Of a DNA stretch of 64,000 bases, positions 56,379 through 64,000 are shown one piece after another. The DNA is from Bacillus sp. FJAT-29937. Lineage in GTDB: Bacteria; Bacillota; Bacilli; Bacillales; Cytobacillaceae. Numbering within the stretch: the stretch's first letter is position 1; each line of letters begins with the position of its first letter. The notes below the pieces were generated by a model. It made no database searches. It saw only the letters and a program-made list of their open reading frames with translations, and was not told where the DNA came from. The DNA lies in contig NZ_LMAS01000003.1 in assembly GCF_001509555.1 (NCBI RefSeq), positions 639,175-703,174 on the forward strand. The letters are read 5' to 3'. Both the position numbers and the translations under genes were made by a program.

Positions 56379-56885
56379 ATGAGCAAAAATCGTGTATCAA
56401 GACGTCAATTCCTTAGCTATACTCTAACTGGTGTAGGCGGTTTCATGGCTGCAGGTATGTTAATGCCTATGGTTCGTTTTGCGATTGATCCAGTATTGCA
56501 AGCAAAAGCTGAAGGTGATTTCATTCCAACTAAACAAAAAGTTGCTGATATTACCGATGTTCCAACTAGGGTTGACTATACATTTGAACAGCAGGATGCG
56601 TGGTATACATCAGATGTAACGGGGACTGCATGGGTTTACAAAGATGATAAGGGTGAAATTGTCGCTTTATCACCAGTATGTAAGCATTTGGGCTGTGTAG
56701 TAGACTGGAACACTGATAAAACACATCAAGACCATTTCTACTGTCCATGTCATGGCGGTCTTTATACTAAGGATGGTACTAACGTTCCTGGAACTCCGCC
56801 AATTGCATCACTAGACGTATTTCCTTACACTGAAAAAGACGGCTTCCTACACTTAGGAAAAGCCAAGCCACGAAAGGGGGCGTAA
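56379..56885 (+). CDS. qcrA: Menaquinol:cytochrome c reductase iron-sulfur subunit QcrA
   Basis: A 168-residue Rieske protein of the bc complex. N-terminal twin-arginine signal-anchor SRRQFLSYTLTGVGGFMAAG, then the [2Fe-2S] ligands in CKHLGCVVDW (Cys, His) and FYCPCHGGLY (Cys, His). It passes electrons from menaquinol to cytochrome c1-like haem. AGGGGGGAAAAG precedes the ATG. It starts qcrABC, in B. subtilis under CcpA, AbrB and Spo0A control; those sites cannot be assigned here. Confidence 0.96.
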   Translation: MSKNRVSRRQFLSYTLTGVGGFMAAGMLMPMVRFAIDPVLQAKAEGDFIPTKQKVADITDVPTRVDYTFEQQDAWYTSDVTGTAWVYKDDKGEIVALSPVCKHLGCVVDWNTDKTHQDHFYCPCHGGLYTKDGTNVPGTPPIASLDVFPYTEKDGFLHLGKAKPRKGA

Positions 56886-56888
56886 TCA

Positions 56889-57563
56889 TTGTTAAACAAA
56901 ATTTATGATTGGGTAGATGAACGTTTAGATATTACGCCTTTATGGAGAGACATTGCAGACCATGAAGTGCCTGAGCACGTAAACCCGGCACACCATTTTT
57001 CTGCATTCGTTTACTGCTTTGGCGGATTAACGTTCTTCGTTACTGTTATCCAAATCTTGTCTGGAATGTTCTTAACGATGTATTATGTTCCAGATATCAA
57101 AAATGCATGGGAATCTGTTTATTACTTGCAAAACCATGTTGCTTTTGGACAAATTGTCCGAGGAATGCATCACTGGGGAGCAAGCTTAGTCATTGTAATG
57201 ATGTTCTTACATACGCTACGTGTTTTCTTCCAAGGTGCTTACAAGAAGCCTCGTGAGTTAAACTGGGTTGTTGGTGTACTTATTTTCTTCGTTATGCTTG
57301 CACTTGGATTAACTGGTTATTTATTGCCTTGGGATATGAAAGCATTATTTGCAACAAAAGTTACAATGCAAATTATTGAATCAACACCACTTATTGGTAT
57401 GCAATTAAAAACGCTAATTGCAGGAGATCCGGAAATTGTCGGTGCTCAAACGATTACTCGCTTCTTCGCGATTCACGTATTCTTCTTGCCTGCAGCCTTA
57501 TTCGGGTTAATGGCGGCACACTTTGTAATGATTCGTAAACAAGGTATTTCAGGTCCATTGTAA
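56889..57563 (+). CDS. qcrB: Menaquinol:cytochrome c reductase cytochrome b subunit QcrB
   Basis: A 224-residue cytochrome b6-type membrane subunit. Haem-binding His residues appear in GMHHWGASLVIVMMFLHTLR and FFAIHVFFLPAALFGLMAAH; four helices are visible. It is the short split form as in Firmicutes (b6/subunit IV layout). Start is TTG, three bases after the qcrA stop, with AAGGGGGCG as ribosome site. Confidence 0.96.
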   Translation: MLNKIYDWVDERLDITPLWRDIADHEVPEHVNPAHHFSAFVYCFGGLTFFVTVIQILSGMFLTMYYVPDIKNAWESVYYLQNHVAFGQIVRGMHHWGASLVIVMMFLHTLRVFFQGAYKKPRELNWVVGVLIFFVMLALGLTGYLLPWDMKALFATKVTMQIIESTPLIGMQLKTLIAGDPEIVGAQTITRFFAIHVFFLPAALFGLMAAHFVMIRKQGISGPL

Positions 57564-57608
57564 AAAATACGATTACGATAATATTGAAAAAGGAGGGGGA
57601 ATCGCCCA

Positions 57609-58376
57609 ATGCATCGTGGTAAAGGTATGAAATTCGTAGGTGACTCTCGTGTTCCTGCTGAACGTAAACCGAATATTCCGAAGGATTACTCGGAATACCC
57701 TGGAAAAACAGAGGCGTTCTGGCCGAACTTCCTATTAAAGGAATGGATGGTTGGTGCTGTTTTCTTAATCGGATTTCTATGTTTAACAATTGCACATGAA
57801 CCACCGTTAGAAAAAATAGCTGATCCGAGTGATACAGCTTATATCCCGCTTCCAGACTGGTATTTCTTATTCTTATACCAATTGCTTAAATATACTTATG
57901 CATCTGGACCATTCAATGCGGTAGGTGCGTTTATTATTCCAGGTCTAGCATTTGGGGCGCTGCTACTAGCGCCATTTATTGACCGAGGTCCTGAACGCAA
58001 ACCATCTAAACGACCATTAGCAACTGGATTTATGCTTCTAGCTATCGCAGGTATTACATTCCTAACTTGGCAGTCTGTAGCTACTCATGACTGGGAAGCT
58101 GCTGCAAACCAAGGGAAAATCGTAGCAGAAGTAGATATTGATACTGAAGCAGAAGGCTATAAACTTCTTGAATCAAACAACTGCTTGTCATGTCACGGAG
58201 CTGAACTTGCAGGTGGTGCAGGTTCACCTGCTCTTATCGACACGGGTTTAACTCCTGAAGAAATTTCTGATATTGCGGTAAATGGTAGAGGAAGCATGCC
58301 TCCAGGTATGTTTAAAGGAACGGATGAAGAATTAAAAGTACTTGCTGAATATATTTCAGGATTAACAAGTAAATAA
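57609..58376 (+). CDS. qcrC: Menaquinol:cytochrome c reductase QcrC, cytochrome b/c fusion
   Basis: A 255-residue protein combining subunit IV of the bc complex (about 1-155, three helices; the Qo-site motif DWYFLFLYQLLKY at about 86) with a C-terminal cytochrome c domain. The CXXCH haem site is NNCLSCHGAEL (about 192-196) and the axial Met is in GRGSMPPGMFKG. This split-fused layout is typical of Bacillus. GGAGGGGGAATC precedes the ATG. Its covalent haem is attached by the ResB-ResC system at the start of the window. Confidence 0.96.
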   Translation: MHRGKGMKFVGDSRVPAERKPNIPKDYSEYPGKTEAFWPNFLLKEWMVGAVFLIGFLCLTIAHEPPLEKIADPSDTAYIPLPDWYFLFLYQLLKYTYASGPFNAVGAFIIPGLAFGALLLAPFIDRGPERKPSKRPLATGFMLLAIAGITFLTWQSVATHDWEAAANQGKIVAEVDIDTEAEGYKLLESNNCLSCHGAELAGGAGSPALIDTGLTPEEISDIAVNGRGSMPPGMFKGTDEELKVLAEYISGLTSK

Positions 58377-58381
58377 CTGGA

Positions 58382-58410
58382 AAAGCTGACGTTATGCGTC
58401 AGCTTTTTTT
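58382..58410 (+). terminator. Terminator of qcrABC
   Basis: AAAGCTGACG (58382-58391) and CGTCAGCTTT (58397-58406) pair perfectly and a T run follows. Confidence 0.92.
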
Positions 58411-58500
58411 GATGTTAAATGTTTTGAATCTAACTATATTTAATGTATATGGTAAAATAGTTAATATAATACAAACCATATTAAAGAAAAGAGGACCTTC

Positions 58501-59097
58501 ATGAAGTGGATTTATCCTATCCTAGCAAATCGAGCTGTACTGTGGCTATTATTAATAGTAAATGTTGCAGGAACTGTATACGGCTATATTTGGTATAAAT
58601 GGCAGCTAGTTGAGACACCGCCCATTTTCCTGCCATTCGTACCAGACAGCCCAACAGCGAGTCTGTTTTTTGTTTTCGTATTAATTGCCTTTTTACTGGG
58701 GAAGAACTGGCCGCTTTTTGAAGCATTGGCCATTGTCACTCTCATTAAATATGGGGTATGGGCCGTAGTCATGAACTTATTAGTTTTCAATGTAACGGGC
58801 GAATTGGATTTGGTTGCACTCATGCTAATCATTTCACATGGTGCAATGGCAGTCCAAGGTGTACTGTATGCTCCATTTTATCGTATTAAAACTTGGCATT
58901 TAGTTGTTACGGGGATTTGGACATTACATAATGATGTAATTGATTATGTGTTTTTTATGCTCCCCCGGTACCCTATTTTGGACTTGTATACGCCGCAAAT
59001 CGGTTATTTTACATTTTGGCTCAGCATGTTTTCATTAGGGATCACCGCTTTTTTAACCTTAAGAAGAAATCGATTTATCTTAAAATTGAATTCTTAA
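58501..59097 (+). CDS. ypjA: Membrane protein YpjA (DUF1405)
   Basis: A 198-residue membrane protein with about six helices (ANRAVLWLLLIVNVAGTVYG at the start, FTFWLSMFSLGITAFLTLRR at the end). It matches B. subtilis YpjA after qcrC. Function unknown; His residues in ISHGAMAVQG and GIWTLHNDVIDY are conserved in my recollection. AGAGGACC lies just before the ATG. Confidence 0.85.
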   Translation: MKWIYPILANRAVLWLLLIVNVAGTVYGYIWYKWQLVETPPIFLPFVPDSPTASLFFVFVLIAFLLGKNWPLFEALAIVTLIKYGVWAVVMNLLVFNVTGELDLVALMLIISHGAMAVQGVLYAPFYRIKTWHLVVTGIWTLHNDVIDYVFFMLPRYPILDLYTPQIGYFTFWLSMFSLGITAFLTLRRNRFILKLNS

Positions 59098-59161
59098 TGA
59101 ATAGGTATAACCTTGTCCCATCTCTCATAGATATTTAATAGTAATTTGAGGGGGGACAAGA

Positions 59162-59962
59162 ATGAAGGCTAGGTTTATCGTTACAGTCATTATATGTATT
59201 CTATTATTGCCAGCATCAGTTATCGCAAACGAAACCTCACCTGTAGATAGATTGGATCAACTATCCGATGAAGCATTGCAGATGGTTAAGCTTCACCGAT
59301 ACGAAGATGCCAAACGGCTTCTAGATTATTTTTCTGAACAATTTGTTTCAGTTACAGGGAAAGAAAGGTCATTCACTGCGGATGAGTTGAGAATTTTGAC
59401 GATTTCGCATGATGAGGCTGTACAGGCTGCCGCTAATGCCACAATGAATCATGAAGAGAAAATTAACCGCGTTACGAAGTTTAGGCTTGTAATGGATGCG
59501 ATAACTTCACCGTATCAACCATTATGGACTGAAATGGAATCACCGATTATGACTGTTTTTGCAGAAGTGAAGGAAGCTGTGTATGCTGGTGATAAAAAAC
59601 AATTTCATACGAACTTGAATTCTTTTTTATCTTTATATGACATGATTTACCCTAGTATAAAAATAAATGTCGATAAAGAACGCATACAAAGATTAGATGC
59701 AAAAATAAATTTTATTGATAAATATCGGCCTCAAGTATTAACAGAAACGGCCAGCCAAATGGAGCTTGAAGCATTGGAAGCGGATTTACAGCTCTTATTT
59801 GATGAAATGACTGAAGACGAAGCTGATCCTTCTTTATGGTGGGTAATCATTTCAACGGGAAGTATTATTATTCTTACATTATCCTACGTTGGATGGAGAA
59901 AATATAAGGGAGATCAGGAAAAGGAGAAGGAAAAGTCACTTTCCAGAAGGCAAAAAGATTGA
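59162..59962 (+). CDS. ypjB: Sporulation protein YpjB
   Basis: A 266-residue protein with a signal peptide (about 1-22, FIVTVIICILLLPASVIANE), a helical extracytoplasmic domain, and a C-terminal membrane helix (about 224-243, WWVIISTGSIIILTLSYVGW) with a basic tail. It corresponds to B. subtilis YpjB, a sporulation-associated protein of unknown mechanism, after ypjA. TTGAGGGGGG precedes the ATG. Confidence 0.85.
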   Translation: MKARFIVTVIICILLLPASVIANETSPVDRLDQLSDEALQMVKLHRYEDAKRLLDYFSEQFVSVTGKERSFTADELRILTISHDEAVQAAANATMNHEEKINRVTKFRLVMDAITSPYQPLWTEMESPIMTVFAEVKEAVYAGDKKQFHTNLNSFLSLYDMIYPSIKINVDKERIQRLDAKINFIDKYRPQVLTETASQMELEALEADLQLLFDEMTEDEADPSLWWVIISTGSIIILTLSYVGWRKYKGDQEKEKEKSLSRRQKD

Positions 59963-60081
59963 CGCCATCATTCAGCAAAAATACAATAATATAAAGAAGC
60001 TTCACTCATTTTGTGGAGAATTTTCTTTCAATGATTATATACGTGCTGCAACTAGAGAAAGCTGAATAAGGAGGGATAGCA

Positions 60082-60762
60082 ATGGGTGGATACCTCATAT
60101 ACTTTGCTATCATTATTTTGATTCCGCTATGGGCGCAAATGAGAGTAAAGGGCTCTTATACTAAATATTCAAAAGTCCCAGCCTCATCACATATGAGAGG
60201 TGCGGAAGTCGCAAGAAGAATTCTTGACACGAATGGATTATTCCATGTCAATGTTGAAGAAGTAAGAGGTCATTTAACAGACCATTACGATCCACGATCC
60301 AAAACAGTAAGACTATCATCTGCAAATTTTCACGGTCACTCCGTAGCTGCTGCGGCCATTGCAGCTCATGAAGTCGGTCATGCCATACAGGATCAGCAAA
60401 ATTATGCACCTTTACGATTCCGCCACACGCTTGTGCCAGTCGCAAATATCGGTTCCAATTTTTCATGGATCCTAATTATGATCGGTTTCCTTGCAGGATT
60501 AAACGGATTCGTGTTGCTTGGCATTATTTTTATGGCGTCAGCTGTAGTTTTCCAACTTGTTACTCTTCCAGTTGAATTTAATGCGTCCAACCGTGCGATG
60601 GATCAAATTGTATCGCTTGGCATCATCAGAAACGATGAGGAAAGGGAAACAAGAAAGGTGCTTAATGCGGCAGCACTCACCTATGTAGCAGCAGCTGCTG
60701 TTGCTGTTTTAGAATTACTTCGCTTAATTCTTATTTATACCGGAATGCAAAGACAAGAATAA
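60082..60762 (+). CDS. Neutral zinc metallopeptidase, YugP-like
   Basis: A 226-residue membrane metalloprotease. The zinc motif HEVGHAIQDQQ (His96, Glu97, His100) is visible; hydrophobic segments lie at 3-20, about 125-165 and at the C-terminus. Glu in VEFNASNRAM may be the third ligand. B. subtilis YugP is the best named relative, but it lies elsewhere there. Substrate unknown. AAGGAGGGAT precedes the ATG. A terminator and the third palindromic repeat follow. Confidence 0.88.
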   Translation: MGGYLIYFAIIILIPLWAQMRVKGSYTKYSKVPASSHMRGAEVARRILDTNGLFHVNVEEVRGHLTDHYDPRSKTVRLSSANFHGHSVAAAAIAAHEVGHAIQDQQNYAPLRFRHTLVPVANIGSNFSWILIMIGFLAGLNGFVLLGIIFMASAVVFQLVTLPVEFNASNRAMDQIVSLGIIRNDEERETRKVLNAAALTYVAAAAVAVLELLRLILIYTGMQRQE

Positions 60763-60788
60763 AACCAGCCATTTGGCTGGTTTTGTCT
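60761..60788 (+). terminator. Terminator of the zinc peptidase gene
   Basis: AAAACCAGCC (60761-60770) pairs with GGCTGGTTTT (60775-60784); the T run is short. Confidence 0.82.
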
Positions 60789-60796
60789 TTGAGAAT

Positions 60797-60917
60797 TGTC
60801 TAGCTCCAGCGCCTACCCCCTCGAGGTCACAAGCCAATCCTCCCAGAAAGGAAAAGACACCTTTCCGGGAGGCTCGTCTTGTGCTTGTCGGGGGTGAGCA
60901 AGGCGCTTCCGCTTTTC
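60797..60917. repeat. Intergenic palindromic repeat, copy 3
   Basis: Begins TTGTCTAGCTCCAGCGCCTA, contains CCCCCTCGAGGTCACAAGCC and CTCCCAGAAAGG/CCTTTCCGGGAGG, and ends AGCAAGGCGCTTCCGCTTTT. It lies between two convergent genes, with its right end at the ypjC stop. It differs from copy 2 by a few bases and a short loop change. Confidence 0.9.
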
Positions 60918-60919
60918 TA

Positions 60920-61780
60920 TTAATGTTCGATTGGCTTTTTGTTTTCGTCTAAAGTGAAGCCTTCTCCGAGCACATCGTGGACAACTGTGACCGAAACAAA
61001 GGCATGCGGATCCACTGAGTTAATGACATTTTTTAACCGGACAATTTCGTTCTTACCGACGACACAATATAACACTTCTCGATCCTTTTTAGTAAATGAC
61101 CCATATCCCCTAAGAACTGTTACTCCCCGTTCCATTTCTATCATAATCTTATTGGCTATTTCATCATTTAAATCGGAAATAATCATAGCTCCTCTTGCAG
61201 AATAGGAACCCTCCTGCATGAAATCAATCACCCTTGCTCCGACAAATACAGCAACAAGTGTATACATCGCTTCTTGATAGGATAAATAAAAAATTAAAGA
61301 TAGCGTAATGACGGCGGCATCAAATATGAACATGGTTCTTCCCATGCTAACGCCTGCATATTTGTTCACTAATCTTGCGATAATGTCAACTCCGCCAGTT
61401 GTTCCCCCAAATCGGAAAATCGTTCCAAGGCCAATACCGATAGAAACACCAGCAAATAATGCGGCAAGTGTTAAATCTTCATTGAGCGGCATATGGATTT
61501 GGTTGCGCTGAAATATCCATAGGAAGATTGAGACGCTGACAGTACCGAGTATTGTATATAGGAATGAGGTTTTTCCGAGCAATTTCCAGCCTAGAAAAAA
61601 TAGCGGAATATTTAATAATAAATTCGTGTACGAAGGATCCCATTTAAACAGGAAATATAAAAGAAGGGTAATACCAGTAAAACCGCCTTCAGATAAATTA
61701 TTTTGCATATTAAAATGTACGATGCCGAAAGAAAAGATGGCAGACCCGAACAAGATAAAAAGAATATTTTTTACTTTCAT
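60920..61780 (-). CDS. ypjC: YitT/YpjC family membrane protein (DUF2179)
   Basis: A 286-residue protein with about five or six membrane helices (VKNILFILFGSAIFSFGIVH, SEGGFTGITLLLYFLF, GVSIGIGLGTIFRFGGTTGG) and a cytoplasmic DUF2179 domain at the C-terminus (about 215-286, RGVTVLRGYGSFTKKDREVL). Matches B. subtilis YpjC, which sits before ypjD. Possible transporter or sensor; not characterised. The ATG at 61780 follows GGAGGA; in-frame codons upstream lack family similarity. Confidence 0.88.
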   Translation of the reverse strand: MKVKNILFILFGSAIFSFGIVHFNMQNNLSEGGFTGITLLLYFLFKWDPSYTNLLLNIPLFFLGWKLLGKTSFLYTILGTVSVSIFLWIFQRNQIHMPLNEDLTLAALFAGVSIGIGLGTIFRFGGTTGGVDIIARLVNKYAGVSMGRTMFIFDAAVITLSLIFYLSYQEAMYTLVAVFVGARVIDFMQEGSYSARGAMIISDLNDEIANKIMIEMERGVTVLRGYGSFTKKDREVLYCVVGKNEIVRLKNVINSVDPHAFVSVTVVHDVLGEGFTLDENKKPIEH

Positions 61781-61982
61781 ATAAAAATCCTCCGCTTCCA
61801 ATTTCCTACATAAATTATTGTGCCCGTTCGGAAAGGATAAAGTCAAGCATGTTTCGAACCTAATCAAACGTATCTGCCTATTATTTAATAAAAAATATTT
61901 GTAAAAGAACTATCGTTTAGCTAACATGAAAGAAGGGAATTAGTAGGTTTACCTTTTAACAGAAGAAGGGATGAAATAAAGA

Positions 61983-62324
61983 GTGCAAGAAAAAACAATG
62001 AAAGATCTGCAAGAAGAAGTAGATACATACATAGGCCAATTTAAAGAAGGGTATTTTAGTCCTTTAGCCATGCTTGCTAGACTTACAGAGGAACTAGGCG
62101 AGCTTGCAAGAGAAATTAATCATCGATACGGGGAGAAACCAAAAAAAGCAACTGAAGCGGAAAAAGCAATTGAAGAGGAAATGGGAGATATGCTGTTTGT
62201 CCTCATTTGCTTGGCCAATTCATTAAATATCGATTTGGAGACTGCACATAACCAAATTATGAATAAATTTAATACCCGCGATAAAGACCGCTGGACTAGA
62301 ATTGAAGAGCAGGGGGATAAATAA
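61983..62324 (+). CDS. ypjD: MazG-like nucleotide pyrophosphohydrolase YpjD
   Basis: A 113-residue MazG-type enzyme. The metal-binding ExxE and ExxD motifs are [20 protein letters not shown] and [19 protein letters not shown]. It would hydrolyse nucleoside triphosphates to monophosphate and pyrophosphate, perhaps as housekeeping; substrate unknown. The GTG at 61983 matches the start of the B. subtilis protein (xxxKTMKDLQ) though the ribosome site is weak. It is followed at once by dapB. Confidence 0.9.
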   Translation: MQEKTMKDLQEEVDTYIGQFKEGYFSPLAMLARLTEELGELAREINHRYGEKPKKATEAEKAIEEEMGDMLFVLICLANSLNIDLETAHNQIMNKFNTRDKDRWTRIEEQGDK

Positions 62325-62325
62325 G

Positions 62326-63126
62326 ATGAATAAAATTAATATTGTAATTGCAGGTGCAAGAGGAAGAATGGGAAGGGAAGCCGTTCAGCTTGTTCAGAAT
62401 ACCGATCAATATCAGTTAGTGGCGGTAGTTGATCATAAGAATGGCGGAGGCTTGCTCAGTGATTTTGATGGCTTCACTGGATTGGATATTCCTATATATA
62501 CGGATATGTCTCAATGCTTCCAGGAAATTAAGGCAGATGTCCTTATCGATTTAACAACACCTGAATTTGGTATGCTTCATGCGAAAACGGCATTGGTGCA
62601 TGGGGTTAGACCTGTTGTTGGAACGACAGGCTTTACGAAAGAGAACCTAAATGAGCTTGAATCACTTTGCTGTGAAAAGGAACTAGGCTGTATCATTGCA
62701 CCTAATTTTGCCATTGGCGCAATTTTAATGATGAAATTCGCCCAAATGGCCGGAAAATATTTCAATGATGTCGAAATTATTGAACTCCACCATGATCAAA
62801 AGCTGGATGCTCCGTCAGGAACAGCGGTAAAAACGGCAGAAATGATTGCAGGAGTTAGGCAGTCAAAGAAACAAGGTCATCCAGATGAAAAGGAAACAAT
62901 ATCTGGTGCAAGAGGAGCAGATTTTGAAGGGATGCATATTCATTCAGTCAGATTACCTGGTTTAGTCGCCCATCAGCAAGTGATGTTCGGCTCAGAAGGA
63001 CAAACTTTAACAATCCGGCATGACTCCTATAATCGAGCCTCCTTTATGTCGGGAGTTAAACATGCTGTTGATACCGTGTTAGGAATTGATACTCTAGTTT
63101 ACGGACTGGAAAACATATTAGAATAG
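62326..63126 (+). CDS. dapB: 4-hydroxy-tetrahydrodipicolinate reductase
   Basis: A 266-residue NAD(P)H enzyme of lysine and diaminopimelate synthesis, also supplying dipicolinate for spores. [20 protein letters not shown] is the nucleotide fold; catalytic motif [20 protein letters not shown]; further [10 protein letters not shown] and [12 protein letters not shown]. The ATG at 62326 follows CAGGGGGAT. It lies between ypjD and mgsA as in B. subtilis. Confidence 0.96.
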   Translation: MNKINIVIAGARGRMGREAVQLVQNTDQYQLVAVVDHKNGGGLLSDFDGFTGLDIPIYTDMSQCFQEIKADVLIDLTTPEFGMLHAKTALVHGVRPVVGTTGFTKENLNELESLCCEKELGCIIAPNFAIGAILMMKFAQMAGKYFNDVEIIELHHDQKLDAPSGTAVKTAEMIAGVRQSKKQGHPDEKETISGARGADFEGMHIHSVRLPGLVAHQQVMFGSEGQTLTIRHDSYNRASFMSGVKHAVDTVLGIDTLVYGLENILE

Positions 63127-63141
63127 TAAGGAGGCGTTAAG

Positions 63142-63561
63142 ATGAATATTGCTTTAATTGCCCATGATAAGAAAAAGGATGCGCTTGTTGGCTTTGCAAC
63201 GGCGTATAAAGATATTCTAGCCGAGCATACACTTTTCGCCACAGGAACTACTGGTTTAAGAATCATCAATGCAACAGGCTTAGACGTTCATCGATTTCAA
63301 TCAGGACCTTTCGGTGGAGATCAAGAAATTGGTGCATATGTAGCCAATAATAAAATGGATATTGTGATATTCTTTAGAGATCCTTTAACAGCTCAGCCAC
63401 ATGAGCCAGATGTGACGGCATTAATTCGTTTATGCGATGTATACTCTGTGCCGCTTGCAACAAATATGGGGACTGCAGAAATACTAATTAAAGGGCTTGA
63501 GCGCGGGGACCTATCTTGGAGAAATATTGTCTATGGAAAAAGCGGTGGTCAGGATGTCTGA
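63142..63561 (+). CDS. mgsA: Methylglyoxal synthase
   Basis: A 139-residue enzyme converting dihydroxyacetone phosphate to methylglyoxal. [48 protein letters not shown] and [20 protein letters not shown] carry the phosphate site and catalytic Asp. AAGGAGGCG precedes the ATG. It overlaps bshB1 by eight bases; bacillithiol removes methylglyoxal, so the link makes sense. Confidence 0.96.
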   Translation: MNIALIAHDKKKDALVGFATAYKDILAEHTLFATGTTGLRIINATGLDVHRFQSGPFGGDQEIGAYVANNKMDIVIFFRDPLTAQPHEPDVTALIRLCDVYSVPLATNMGTAEILIKGLERGDLSWRNIVYGKSGGQDV

Positions 63562-64000
63562 AATAAAGCTTGATATTCTTGCATTTGGTGCACATGCTGA
63601 TGATGTTGAAATCGGCATGGGTGCATCCATTGCAAAATTCGCATATATAGGAAAAACTATCGGTATTTGTGATCTAACGAATGCGGAGCTATCATCGAAC
63701 GGTACGGTAGAAACACGAAAGATAGAAGCCCAAAAAGCAGCAGAGGTTTTGGGCGTTAGCATAAGGGAGAACATTAATCTGCCTGATAGAGGACTATTTC
63801 CTAATCCAGAATTTATAAAGAAAATAACAGCAGTAATTCGCAAATATCGCCCTTCTCTTGTGTTTGCACCTTATTATTATGATCGCCACCCTGATCATGG
63901 GCAATGTGCCCGTCTTGTAGAGGAGGCAATCTTTTCTGCTGGAATCCGAAAATACTCTACTGAAGATGAATTTGGCCCGCATCGGGTAAAAAATCTTTTC
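63554..64000 (+). CDS. bshB1: Bacillithiol biosynthesis deacetylase BshB1 (partial, cut by the window end)
   Basis: The first 149 codons, in frame to the edge. [20 protein letters not shown] holds the zinc site His/Asp/Asp of the LmbE/PIG-L deacetylase family (AHADD in place of the commonest AHPDD), and [19 protein letters not shown] contributes a further His pair. The enzyme removes acetate from GlcNAc-malate in bacillithiol synthesis. Starts within the end of mgsA. bshA is expected beyond the edge. Confidence 0.93.
   Translation, partial: MSEIKLDILAFGAHADDVEIGMGASIAKFAYIGKTIGICDLTNAELSSNGTVETRKIEAQKAAEVLGVSIRENINLPDRGLFPNPEFIKKITAVIRKYRPSLVFAPYYYDRHPDHGQCARLVEEAIFSAGIRKYSTEDEFGPHRVKNLF

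Overview
This window is chromosomal DNA from a low-GC, endospore-forming member of the Bacillaceae. It holds spore genes (cotJABC, sleB-ypeB, spoIVA, ypjB), the bacillithiol genes bdr/ypdA and bshB1, menaquinone genes (hepS-menG-hepT), and a gene order that closely follows Bacillus subtilis from resB to bshB1. Several differences from B. subtilis suggest a genus outside the subtilis group: no serA after rsiX, no trp operon between aroH and hisC, plsC between cmk and ypfD, a YugP-like peptidase before ypjC, and an extra tricarboxylate-transport block. Assignments rest on remembered family sequences and motifs; no search was run.

Layout. 1-7.3 kb: end of resB, resC, resDE (cytochrome c biogenesis and respiratory two-component control), sigX-rsiX behind a self-type ECF promoter, a 30-residue membrane ORF, and ribU behind an FMN riboswitch. 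7.3-12.3 kb: ferredoxin (reverse strand), then the overlapping run ypbB-recQ-ypbD-ypbE-ypbF. 12.4-20.4 kb is the accessory block: a CitST-like two-component system, tctCBA with a cre site and an intercistronic hairpin, cotJABC on the reverse strand, a CBS/ACT-like protein and a small membrane protein. 20.4-29.8 kb: phosphoesterase ypbG, mecB, glutamate dehydrogenase, bdr (ypdA), asparaginase (reverse), prsW, sleB-ypeB, motI (ypfA) and ypfB.

30-41.8 kb: cmk-plsC-ypfD, fni, ypzI (reverse), yphA, der, gpsA, yphE, yphF, spoIVA, hbs, folE-mtrB. 42-52.6 kb: hepS-menG-hepT, ndk, cheR, then the aromatic run aroC-aroB-aroH, hisC, tyrA, aroA. 52.7-64 kb: a degenerate amidohydrolase-like gene, ypiA-ypiB, ypiF-qcrABC (menaquinol:cytochrome c reductase), ypjA, ypjB, a zinc metallopeptidase, a YitT-family protein (reverse), ypjD-dapB-mgsA and the start of bshB1.

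Three copies of a roughly 120 to 180 bp imperfect-palindrome repeat lie between genes (29.93, 55.54 and 60.80 kb), with a related but different element after der. No tRNA, rRNA, CRISPR array, transposase or prophage gene was seen. The least ordinary items are the metal-ligand-free amidohydrolase homologue, the repeat family, TRAP (mtrB) without its usual trp operon nearby, RecQ separated from its HTH_40 module, and the tct block with its layered regulation.
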